Shown in pieces: positions 28,330-40,300 of a DNA stretch of 64,000 nucleotides; the stretch's first letter is position 1; each line of letters begins with the position of its first letter. Below the pieces are notes generated by a model, which did no database searches, had not been told where the DNA came from, and was given only the letters and a program-made list of their open reading frames with translations. The stretch is taken from the NCBI GenBank assembly GCA_034620365.1, contig JAQGEQ010000124.1, forward strand, positions 406,973 to 470,972, read 5' to 3'. This stretch comes from Pegea sp. RAD2-039. Its lineage: Eukaryota; Chordata; Thaliacea; Salpida; Salpidae. The translations under genes were made by a program, and so were the position numbers.

Positions 28330-30344
28330 ATAAGTATACTGTATTACACATCAATTCCAAATATTCATTTATAAAAAATCAGCCAACAAAAAGAAAAGAG
28401 AAAAATCATTTCGATTTTGCAACCCACAAATATAAGATTAAATGGGTTTAATAAATACCAAGGTTTGTTGGTTAATATTTGAAACACTATTAAAAGTTTA
28501 GAATAACTTCTTATTTTGGAGGTTGAACAAGTTTCAACTAAAAATCCAATAAATTTGATGTCTTGAGAACATAGCTTGCTTTGTGATAAAGAAATATTAA
28601 TATTTGGTTACATCATAAAAATTAATTAACAATGAAGAATTAAAAAATCACATACTAGTCAAAATGTTATTCAAGTTTTGCTTGATTTCATTATTTTAAT
28701 AAAGAATAATGAGTTAATGAAAATATTAATCAAATTCAGAAGATAATGATATTACGTTTCTATTAATTCTAATTCTTGTTTAGAAAATAAAGATAACAAC
28801 AATTCTAGTAACTTTGGATTATGTAATAAAGATATTTGAAAAGTTTTATCTCTAGTCTTAGTAGATAGTAGATGGTTGCAGTTTTATTGGTTTTCTGATT
28901 GAAATCTTTTAGTATTTTTGATCTTTATAGAAAGTAACCTTAAAACACATTGTTATTGTGTAACTTCAAAACTTCGTTTATCGTTTAAATCAAACTTTAG
29001 CGTTTACTTTAAAAATTCAACAATTGAAGAATCTGGTGAAAGAAGTTGTATAATTTCTTAACTGAAAATTACTTTAAAAAAACTTGTTAAAAATTGAATC
29101 AATGAAAAATTGCTTTTCTGTTATCAATCAAAAAGCAGTTTACATTAGTAGCTTTTAGTTTTATAAATACTCATTGTGCTTGTTACCAGTGCTTTTTGAG
29201 TATGTGGTATTCTGTTATCTAAAGAATATATGAGATTAAAGTCTACCAAGTTACAGCAAAATGCAAGGTAACTAATTATAGAAGCAAAAAAGTATTTAGA
29301 AACTAAAATTAGGAAATAAATCTTTTGTCACCTCTTAAATTAATTCGTTTAATCAAAACACGGCAGTGATTCCAAGCTAAAATCTTAAAAAAAATCATGA
29401 TGATGTCATCCGAATTTTAAATTCAGTCTCTTAGTAAAGTCTGTTCAATCCAGAAATAAGACCAAATGCACTTGTGGATGTATTACGGTGATTTCTGAAA
29501 ATAAATAAGTTGATCATAACTTAGAGATTGTGGTTGACTTTAGGTTTTCAATAAACTCTTTTTCTGACTCAATCATATTGAATGTTTTCTGTTTTAAATT
29601 TGATTAACTAAGTGATAAAAAATCAAACTTTTTGTTTAGTTAATATACGTTTTTATTTTTAGATATCTATAAATATCTGATATTTGAAATAAACAAAGTT
29701 TATAAGTGTTTACTGAATCCACTTGAATTTTGTAAATCAAAAAATATTTCTCTGTCAGATTTAATAACAAAATAAATTAACATTTAACATTTATGATAAT
29801 TGAAATTGATATTTAGAAATGTAATTTAGAAGGAAATTTATGAAATTATTGAAGTTTTTGTTGTTATTAATATTATAAATCATCCTTTATTTAGCTTATA
29901 CAATTACACCTTTCAATTTAATGTTTTTGAGACGTTCTATTTCTACTATTAGTAAAAATAGACCAAAAAGTGTGTCACAACTTGTCCAATTCCATGAGTT
30001 TTCTGCTAAGAAAGGAAATCTCCAATTATTCAACAATTTGGAGCAATTTTCTCAAATGATATTTTAATAAATCATTAAAATAGTTACAAATCAGTTTACA
30101 TATTAAAACCGAAATAATTTCATTAGAAAGTATTCTTATTTCTTATACAAAATGTTTTCTATTTTTAATTAACAATTTATAGAATTTTTTGTAACTATTT
30201 ACAAAATTCATCAAAAATGCTTTTTAACGCAACAAAGCAAATACTTAAAATTAGTTTAAAAATTTGATGGTAATCACCGCTTCATTGTATAATTTAGAAC
30301 AGTTTATTGTTCTAATTGAGCTAAGAAAAAATTGTATTATCTAC
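28330..30344. repeat. Degenerate edge of the macrosatellite
   Basis: Diverged pieces of array modules before the homogeneous array. 28420-28620 matches part of module C (aacccacaa, ataccaag, GAGGTTGAACAAG-TTCAAC, ataaagaaatat). 29320-29345 recalls the L-module phrase cacctcttaaa. 29540-29955 is a close copy of the start of L, from GGTTTTCAATAAACT to tttctactattagtaaaaa, lacking the 0.53-kb segment. After 29960 the match stops and unrelated AT-rich sequence fills the gap to about 30345. A third, partial copy of the dispersed repeat (AAATCATGATGATGTCATC, TCTCTTAGT) sits at 29340-29455. Confidence 0.7.
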
Positions 30345-30970
30345 ACTTTTTGAAAGAAATCTACAATTAAGAAAGAACATCAAAGAAAAGCTTGTTTGAG
30401 GTTCATTAAAGGACATAAATAAGTTTAAATTAGTAGAAATTAAATATAAGCTTTTAATCTGTAAAATTTTAATTTTACAACAACACTTTTTTACACAATA
30501 TTTAGAAAAAGTTAAAATTGTCTTTCTAAACTTGTTGTACATTTTGAAATCTTCGATAGATGACAAAAGTCAGCAAAGCATCACATACGAGTTCAGTAGC
30601 TTTTTGTCTATAGCCTCAGGCAGTTCTATGAATTCAAAAAATTAAAAATTATATTAATCCAATAAAACTGGTTTTTACAGTTTGTAAATGGTGAGTTTTT
30701 GTCAATAAATATTTTTTTGTTATTTGAATTCTTTGATATTTTTGGTGATGTAATCAAATACTTTGTACACTATAAAAATCTATCTGAACTTTGTTAAGCA
30801 CCTAAGTAATCACAAAAAAGTTTATTTTACTTTAATTGACTACTTAGTAACTTTCAAGTATCATTTCAAAATGTAAACAATTGAAGTTTCAAGTGATACA
30901 ATCACTTAATTACAACAAACTTTCTACTTATAATTCACTGTTGAAACATGATCAACATCAAAATTTGAAT

Positions 30971-31303
30971 ATGTCTCTATTTAGGAGATACTACTCCAAA
31001 TCAGAGTTACTAGCTAGCTTATATATTAACAGTTTTAAGTTTAATGTTTGTGAGATTATTCAGAGTTTAATCTTTGTGTTCATTTTTCTACTATTCGTAA
31101 TTACAATATTTTATAGCAACATATCTAAAAGAAAAAACCTTTTCCACAATAAACAAAATCTTCAAGAGTATTATTTAGAAAATTATTTCTTTTTTATATT
31201 TATACTTACAGTGTTCTTAAAAATAACAAATTTAAAAGTCAATTGTTTTAATTGTTTCATATCAACTAAAATTTATTTCGCTAAGCAAGACTATGTTTGC
31301 TAA
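30971..31303 (+). CDS. Short two-hydrophobic-segment ORF in module C, copy 1 (doubtful gene)
   Basis: 110 codons from ATG, beginning MSLFRRYYSK. Residues 32-49 (including VFIFLLFVITIFYSN) and 71-86 (YFFFIFILTVFLKI) are hydrophobic and could span a membrane; they are separated by a basic, Asn/Gln-rich loop; Cys residues cluster near the end. The VFIFLLFVITIFYSN core is identical in all ten units. Against a real gene: other copies have stops, frameshifts or a deletion, differences do not favour silent sites by eye, and AT-rich DNA easily produces Phe/Ile/Leu runs. I know no family it belongs to. Confidence 0.2.
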   Translation: MSLFRRYYSKSELLASLYINSFKFNVCEIIQSLIFVFIFLLFVITIFYSNISKRKNLFHNKQNLQEYYLENYFFFIFILTVFLKITNLKVNCFNCFISTKIYFAKQDYVC

Positions 31304-34224
31304 ATGTGAAATTGAACAAGTTTGTTTTATTAGTTTTTGAGTTAACAACTTGTTTAAAGTCAGGATATTGTGTTGCTTTTCTTTTTCAATTTGTTACTTT
31401 AGTTGGTCTATTTTAAAGCAGATAAGAAATTAAACAAAACATTGATTGTTGAAAATCATAAATATATTTTATTGTTTTTCCTTCAAAATTTGTCATGATT
31501 ATTTTAAAATATGTTTGGTAGCTTTGAAGTTAAGCAACCTTTTTCAATCAACATCACAACATCACGTCGAAACTAACCTAACCCACAAGTAATAGATTAA
31601 ACAGTTATTATAAATACCAAGTTTTTTTCAATGGTTAAGGTATTTTTAAAGCACTCGTAGATTGATAAATCGCATATTTTGAGGTTGAACAAGCTTCAAC
31701 TAAAATGTGAAAAAATTTAAATATTGACAACGTGGTGTGTTGTTGGAATAAAGAAATATTTCAAAATAAAAAAGATGAAAAAAAGACGTTTTAGCCTAAA
31801 GCTATAAGAATAAACTTCTACAATCGTCGAGCTAAACACTTTTTTTCTAAGATTTGTTTTGCTATAAGAACAGAGATTGATTTAACATCTAAAAAAATAA
31901 AATATTTTAACAGTTACATCTTTTTGGAATTAATCAATTAACTAATTGTGGCACTTTTTCGACTCAAGTTTAGAAAGTGAAGAGAATAGAGAGGGAGTAG
32001 TTTCTATTAAAAATAAATTAGAGATCTAATAAGAGTCTTGAAAACAAACTAATTAAAAAAATTGCCTCGGGCTACAAAAAAAAAACGAAATAAGAAACTC
32101 ATATGTGACGCTTGGTTGACTTTTGTTATCTTTAATAACTAAAAGTAATATTGGTTTTGTTTTAGGTTTAAAAAAATTACTTTAAGTTTTCAATAAACTT
32201 TTTTTCTGACTCAATCATATTGAATGTTTTCTGTTTTAAATTTGATTAACTAAGTGATAAAAAATCAAACTTTTTGTTTAGTTAATATACGTTTTTATTT
32301 TTAGATATCTATAAATATCTGATATTTGAAATAAACAAAGTTTATAAGTGTTTACTGAATCCACTTGAATTTTGTAAATCAAAAGTATTTCTCGGTCAGA
32401 TTTAATAACAAAATAAGTTAACTTTTATCAAATTACTTATTTAGTTTTATAAAAGTCATTCTACCTATTTTTTAACTACAATATTTGCTAGATATCACTG
32501 TAACTTATTAATTTTTGATATTTTTGATACAAACGTTTTTATTTATTTATACATCTATATATATAATTTATATAATATCTATATATACTTTTTTCATACA
32601 AACATTGTTGATTACAAAATTAAACAAATTAAATTAGAACAATTTCATCAAAAAACGCTTTTAGATTGTTTAAATTTTTAAAACAGTTTTTAAATAGATT
32701 ATTTTCATTTATATCTGTATGTATTTACACAAAGAACACAATTGTATCACAGATATTATAATTTGAGAAGTATAAAAAAAAATTTAATTTCAAAATTCCT
32801 TTTAATCAATTTTTTATTTAAAATATTGTATGGAGACAAATATTTAAGCAAAAGACAATTTAAAATATTTATCTTAAAACAATTTATTCGAATCTTAAAA
32901 CATGAAGTAGTTATATTTCTTATTTAGTAAAATATACTTCTCTCATCTTATTTTGCAAATTTATTATTTATGATAATTGAAATTGATATTTACAAATGTA
33001 ATTTTAGAAGAAAATTCATGAAATTATTAAAGTTTTTGTTGTTATTAATATTATAAATCATCCTTTATTTAGCTTATACAATTACACCTTTCAATTTAAT
33101 GTTTTTAAGACGTTCTATTTCTACTATTAGTAAAAATTATTTTCTTTTAGACTTGATATCTAATTAGATAAATTAAAGATAAAATTTAAAAAGTAACTTT
33201 AACAAGTTTACGTTTAGTATTTTTGATGTTTTTATAAACGAAAATGAAAACAGCATCTTCTATCATCTATTTTTTTGAAACTAAAAATAAATGAATAATC
33301 TTCGGCCACCTCTTAAAACATTTTGTTATATATTTTGTTCTTATAAAGTAGTGGTTCTGAACTTATTTTTGTTTATTTTTGGTACTAAAATTTTTATTTA
33401 TTTTTATTTTAGTACCAAAACTTTACATTTCACGAATTCAGTTTTAATTTTACAATAATTAAGTCTCTTTTTCATACTAAAAACGTTGTTATAAAAGATA
33501 GGAATTTACAAATTTAAGATTGTTTAAATTGTAGTACCAAGTTGGTATTAGTTGCTTAAAAATCAACAAAATAGTTGTCATAAACAACTCGATTATTTTA
33601 ATTAAATTATCTTTTCTATATTCTAATATTCTGAAAATGTAAGCTTTCTTCTGATGGTAAATTGTTTATATTTGACGTCAAATAGTTTAGCTGAGTTTGT
33701 GTAAAAGTAGTTCAATAAGTCTTTGTAACTGAAAATAAATAAATTAAAGAAAGTTAAATAACACAACGACAGTGTAGTTGTAATAAAAGGTTGTTGTATT
33801 CTTTGTTTATAGTGTCAAAAGTTGAAATAACTAAGTTTTTTATCATTAAATCAAATTAAGACAAAAAATTGTCTAAATCAAGTCTTAGTCACAGGATGAT
33901 TCATTCAAACTGTCTTAAAGAAAGAATAAAATTTGTGATTTTGAAAGTGAAAAAGGTTTTTGGGTTAATTATGGGGTTAAAACTTGTGACAGTACTTTTT
34001 CCGCCAAATGAAAACTGACAAAAAAAAGAATTAATATGCAAGAATGATGATTATTCATTTTAATTCTTGATGTTTTAAATCCCAGATATCAACGATTTAA
34101 AAAAAATCAATTAAAAATTCTGTATCTAAAAAAATAAAATAGTTTAATTTTATTTGAATAAATTTTATAAATGTAAATAAATTTTAAATATCGTAAACAT
34201 TATAATTTAGATTCTAAATAACAG

Positions 34225-34860
34225 TCAACTACAAATGATAACTTTAAATTTACTGTTGAAATAAGATCAATATCAAATTGATTGCCTACAAAGTTTGTAG
34301 ATCTTGAAGAAGCAACAAATTGATTTATTAACTACTTTAAATTTACTGTTTAGAATATTTCATTTCTACTACCGATAATTACAATAATTTAAATCAAATA
34401 TAAAAACCAATTTTTAACAATATAGAAAACTTTCCAAAAGTAATTTAAATTAGGGAAATATTTGCTTAAATTTATACTTAAAATGTTTTTAAAAACAACA
34501 AAAGTTTAAAATCATTTGTTTTAAAGTTTCTATGATCCAAAATACCTTCTAAAATATGTTTAAACAAAAAATGTTACAAAACAAATAAATTATTAAATTA
34601 GGATTTACAATTTTAAGCAAAAATATTAACCTTTTTAAATAAAATTTTAATAAAATAAGTAAAACTAGATAAAAACAGAAGTATTCATGTGAAAGTGGCT
34701 TCGAAATAAAACAATGAATAAAGTTATTCAGTACAACTTTTTTTAATTATTTTAAAAACTTTTCCACAATAAACAAATTCTTCAAGAGTAATCATTTAGA
34801 ATATTATTTCTTTTTTATATTTATACTTACATTATTCTTAAAAATAACAAAATTTATTGA
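34225..34860 (+). repeat. Fossil copy of module C inside spacer L
   Basis: Phrases of C recur in the same order but worn: CTACAAATGATAACTTTAAA then TTTACTGTTGAAATAAGATC (C has TTCACTGTTGAAACATGATC), then TTTCTACTACCGATAATTAC (C has TTTCTACTATTCGTAATTAC), then CCACAATAAACAAA-TTCTTCAAGAGTA and CTTACATTATTCTTAAAAAT. Equivalent copies are in the L spacers ending at 41836, 45826, 52724 and 57204. This shows that C-L is an old dimer of a roughly 2.3-kb monomer. Confidence 0.75.
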
Positions 34861-34951
34861 AAAAAATCTACACTTAAGAAAGAACAACAAAGAAATCTTG
34901 TTTGAGGTTCATTAAAGGATCTAAATAAGTTTAAATTAGAAGAAATTAAAT

Positions 34952-37347
34952 ATAAGCTTTTAATCTGTAAATATTATTTTTACAACAAAACTTTTTTACA
35001 CAATATTTAGAAAAAGTTAAAATTGTTTTTCTAAACTTGTTGTACATTTTGAAATCTTCGATAGATGACAAAAGTCAGCGAAGCATCACATACGAGTTCA
35101 GTAGCTTTTTGTCTATAGCCTCAGGCAGTTCTATGAATTCAAAAAATTAAAAATTATATTAATCCAATAAAACCAGTTTTTACAGTTTGTAAATGGTGAG
35201 TTTTTGTCAATAAATATTTTTTTGTTATTTGAATTCTTTGATATTTTTGGTGATGTAATCAAATACTTTGTACACTATAAAAATCTATCTGAACGTTGTA
35301 AAGCACCTAAGTAATCACAAAAAAAGTTTATTTTACTTTAATTGACTACTTAGTAACTTTCAAGTATCATTTCAAAATGTAAACAATTGAAGTTTCAAGT
35401 GATACAATCAGTTAATTACTACAAACTTTCTACTTAGAATTCACTGTTGAAACATGATCAACATCAAAATTTGAAAAGGTCGCTATTCGAGAGAAACAAC
35501 TCCTAATAAGTGTTACAAGCTAGCTTATATATTAACAGTTTTAAGTTTAATGTTTGTGTTTATTTTTCTACTATTCGTAATTACAATATTTTATAGCAAC
35601 ATATCTAAAAGAAAAAACCTCTTCCACAATAAACAAAATCTTCAAGAGTATTATTTAGAAAATTATATCTTTTGTTATATTTATTCTTACAGTGTTCTTA
35701 AAAATAACAAATGTAAAAGTCTATTGTTTTAATTGTTTCATATTAACTAAAATTTATTTCGCTAAGCAAGACTGTGTTTGCTAAATGTGAAATTGAACAA
35801 GTTTGTTTAATTAGTTTTTGAGTTAACAACATGTTTAAAGTCAGGATATTGTGTTTCTTTTCGTTTTCAATTTGTTACTTTAGTTGGACTATTTTAAAGC
35901 AGATAAGAAATTAAACAAAACATTGATTGTTGAAAATCATAAATATATTTGATTGTTGAAAATCATAAATATATTTTATTGTTTTTCCTTCAATATTTGT
36001 CATGATTATTTGAAAATATGTTTGGTAGCTTTGAGGTTAAACAACCTTTTTCAATCAACATCACAACATCACGTCGAAACTAACCCAACCCACAAGTAAT
36101 AGATTAAACAGTTATTATAAATACCAAGTTTTTTTTCAATGGGAAAGGCATTTTTAAAGCACTCGTTGATTGAAAAATCGCATATTTTGAGGTTGAACAA
36201 GCTTCAACTAAAATGTGAAAAAAATTAAATATTGACAACGTGGTCTGTTGTTGGAATAAAGAAAAATTTCAAAATTAAAAAAGATGAAAAAAGACGTTTT
36301 AGCCTAAAGCTATAAGAATAAACTTCTACAATCGTCGAGCTAAACACTATTTTTCTAAGATTTGTTTTGCTCAAAGAACAGAGATTAATTTAACATCTAA
36401 AAAAATAAAATATTTTAACAGTTACTCCTTTTTTGGAATTAATCAATTAACTAATTGTGGCACTTTTTCGACTCAAGTTGAGAAAGTGAAGAGAATAGCG
36501 AGGAAGTAGTTTTTATTAAAAATAAATTAGAGATCTAATAAGAGTCTTGAAAACAAATTAATTAAAAAAATTGCCTCGGGCTACAAAAAAATAGAAATAA
36601 GAAACTCATATGTGACGCTTGGTTGACTTTTGCTATCTTTAAACAAAAAGCAAGTTGTACAAAAAGATAACAAAAAAGTTTTATTATTTTTTAAATAATT
36701 TGTAAAATAGCAAAACGTGTTATCACAATATCAAGATACACAGATAAGAAGGAAATGTTTAAAATCTAATAAAAAAGCAGAGTAAATGAACGTAAAGTTG
36801 TTTCAAACTTGTTTTGTTTGTTGTTTTTAAACATTATTCAACAAAATTTATGAAAAGTTAATTTGAGTTTCTGTTAGCTCATCATACTTTGAAGACTTTG
36901 TTTTTAAGCTTCGAGTTAACTTGGTTTAGTCTTCAGTCAGCTTCAAGTTTAAAAAAAGCCATATTAGACAGCAACAAGAATCTCCAAACTCAAAGTTATC
37001 AAAATGTTTGCTAAGGATGATGCTTTTTATGATTTGGTATTAGAAAAAATAATAATATTTGTTTGAAACTTTCTTTTATCACACAATCTTGTTGCGAGTA
37101 AAAAGTTACGGAATTGTTTAAATGTATAATTGTAAAATTGTTTTATCAATACAAGTTAGATGGTTTTAATATGAAGCAGTTAACAAAATTATTTAAATAG
37201 ATTAACTATTCCATTGTACAAATATCTACTGTATTAAAGATAGAAGTATTTTGATACTTTGTAGAAAAGACGAGTAATTTGAAGTTTTTTTCATCATTAT
37301 CAATGCTTACTTCCTTATTTAAATTTTTAAATTAGCGGAAATTAGAT
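34952..37347 (+). repeat. Array unit 2: C (34952-36640) + S (36641-37347)
   Basis: C of class B: a deletion of about 20 bp removes the region after TTTAATGTTTGTG, and in-frame stops precede, leaving only a 60-codon ATG frame at 35550-35732. S begins ACAAAAAGCAAGTTGTACAA. A short duplication of GATTGTTGAAAATCATAAAT occurs at about 35926 and 35951. Confidence 0.9.
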
Positions 37348-40300
37348 ATAAGCTTTTAATCTGTAAATATTATTTTTACAACAACACTTTTTACACAATA
37401 TTTAGAAAAAGTTAAAATTGTTTTTCTAAACTTGTTGTACATTTTGAAATCACTGAAATGTGACAAAAGTCAACGAAGCATCACATACGAGTTCAGTAGC
37501 TTTTTGTCTAGAGCCTCAGGCAGTTCTATGAATTCAAAAAACAAAAAAATATTAAAATCTAATAAAACAAGTTTTTACAGTTTGTAAATGGTGAGTTTTT
37601 GTCAATAAACATTTTTTTTGTTATTTGATTTCTTTGATATTTTTAGTGATGTAATCAAATACTTTGTACACTATAAAAATCTATCTGAACTTTGTAAAGC
37701 ACCTAAGTAATCACAAAAAACTTTATTTTACTTTAATTGACTACTTAGTAACTTTCAAGTTTCATTTTAAAATGTAAACAATTGAAGTTTCAAGTGATAC
37801 AATCACTTATTTACAACAAACTTTCTACTTATAATTCACTGTTGAAACATGATCAACATCAAAAATTGAATATGTCTCTTTTCATGAGATACTACTCCTA
37901 ATAAGTGTTACAATCTAGCTTATATATTAACAGTTTTAAGTTTAATGTTTGTGAGATTATTCAGAGTTTAACCTTTGTGTTCATTTTTCTACTATTCGTA
38001 ATTACAATATTTTATAGCAACATATCTAAAAGAAAAAACCTTTTCTACAATAAACAAAATCTTCAAGAGTATTTTTTAGAAAATTATTTCTTTTTTATAT
38101 TTATACTTACATTTTTCTTAAAAATAACAAATTTAAAAGTCTATTGTTTTAATTGTTTCATATTAACTAAAATTTATCTCGCTAAGCAAGACTGTGTTTG
38201 CTAAATGTGAAATTGAACAAGTTTGTTTAATTTGTTTTTGAGTTAACAACTTGTTTAAAGTCAGGATATTGTGTTGCTTTTATTTTTCAATTTGTTACTT
38301 TAGCTGGACTATTTTAAAGCAGATAAGAAATTAAACAAAACATTGATTGTTGAAAATCATAAATATATTTGATTGTTTTTCCTTCAATATTTGTCGTGAT
38401 TGTTTGAAATTATGTTTGGTAGCTTTGAGGTTAAACAACCTTTTTCAATCAACATCACAACATCACGTCGAAACAAACCCAACCCACAAGTAATAGATTA
38501 AACAGTTATTATAAATACCAAGTTTTTTTTCAATGGGTATTTTCATAGTATTCGTAGGATATAAAAGTTGCATATTTTGAGGTTGAACAAGCTTCAACTA
38601 AAATGTGAAAAAAATTTGAATATTGACAACGTGGTCTGTTGTTGAATAAAGAAAAATTTCAAAATAAAAGAGATGAAAAAAAGACGTTTAAGCCTAAAAC
38701 TATAAGAATAAACTTCAATAATCGTCGAGTTAAACAATTTTTTTCTAAGATTTGTTTTGCTCAAAGAACAGAGATTAATTTAACATCTAAAAAAATAAAA
38801 CATTTTAACAGTTACTTCTTTTTGGAATTAATCAATTAACTAATTGTGGCACTTTTTCGACTCAAGTTGAGAAAGTGAAGAGAATAGAGAGGAAGTAGTT
38901 TTTATTAAAAATAAATTAGAGATCTAATAAGAGTCTTGAAGACAAACTAATTAAAGAAATTGCCTCGGGCTACAAAAAAAAAACGAAATAAGAAACTCAT
39001 ATGTGACGCTTGGTTGACTTTTGTTATCTTTAATAACTAAAAGTAATCTTGGTTTTGTTTTAGGTTTAAAAAAATTACTTTAGGTTTTCAATAAACTTTT
39101 TTTCTGACTCAATCATATTGAATGTTTTCTGTTTTAAATTTGATTAACTGAGTGATAAAAAATCAAACTTTTTGTTTAGTTAATATAAGATTTTATTTTT
39201 AGATATCTATAAATATCTGATATTTAAAATAAACAAAGTTTATAAGTGTTTACTGAATCCACTTGAATTTTGTAAATCAAAAAATATTTCTCGGTCAGAT
39301 TTAATAACAAAATAAATTAACTTTTACTTAAATTACTTATTTAGTTTTATAAAAGTCATTCTAGTTATTTTTTAACTACAATATTTGCTAGATATCACTG
39401 TAACTTATTAATTTTTGATATTTTTGATACAAACGTTTTTATTTATTTATACATCTATATATATAATTTATATAATATCTATATATACTTTTTTCATACA
39501 AACATTGTTGATTACAAAATTAAACAAATTAAATTAGAATAATTTCATCAAATAACGCTTTTAGATTGTTTAAATTTTTAAAACAGTTTTTAAATAGATT
39601 TTTTCATTTATATCTGTATGTATTTACACAAAGAACACAATTGTATCACAGATATTATAATTTGAGAAATATATAAAAAAAAAATATAATTTCAAAATTC
39701 CTTTTAATCAATTTTTTATTTAAAATATTGTATGGAGACAAATATTTAAGCAAAAGACAATTTAAAATATTTATCTTAAAACAATTTATTCGAATCTTAA
39801 AACATGAAATAGTTATATTTCTTATTTAGTAAAATATACTTCTCTCATCTTATTTTGCAAATTTATTATTTATGATAATTGAAATTGATATTTACAAATG
39901 TAATTTTAGAAGAAAATTCATGAAATTATTAAAGTTTTTGTTGTTATTAATATTATAAATCATCCTTTATTTAGCTTATACAATTACACCTTTCAATTTA
40001 TTGTTTTTAAGACGTTCTATTTCTACTATTAGTAAAAATTATTTTCTTTTAGACTTGATATCTAATTAGATAAATTAAAGATAAAATTTAAAAAGTAACT
40101 TTAACAAGTTTACGTTTAGTATTTTTGATGTTTTTATAAACGAAAATGAAAACAGCATCTTCTATCATCTATTTTTTCGAAACTAAAATTAAAAGAAAAA
40201 TCTTCGGCCACCTCTTAAAACATTTTATTATATATTATGTCTTTATAAAGTAGTGGTTATGAACTTACTTTTGTTTATTTTTGATACTAAAATTTTTATT

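Larger units (their letters stand above)
30446..34951 (+). repeat. Array unit 1: C (30446-32134) + L (32135-34951)
   Basis: C module of class A, with the short ORF intact at 30971-31303. L begins TAACTAAAAGTAATATTGGT and includes the 0.53-kb optional segment (about 32429-32967). A worn copy of part of C lies at 34225-34860. This unit is somewhat more diverged than the inner ones, as expected near an array edge. Confidence 0.9.

Noticed and set aside
30321-30566. 81-codon minus-strand open frame at the array edge
   Set aside because: Straddles the junction between unrelated DNA and unit 1 and is not kept in other units.
32742-32927. 61-codon open frame in spacer L
   Set aside because: Led by TTG, not ATG, Lys/Ile/Leu/Phe-rich, and the equivalent stretches of the other L spacers are broken by indels.
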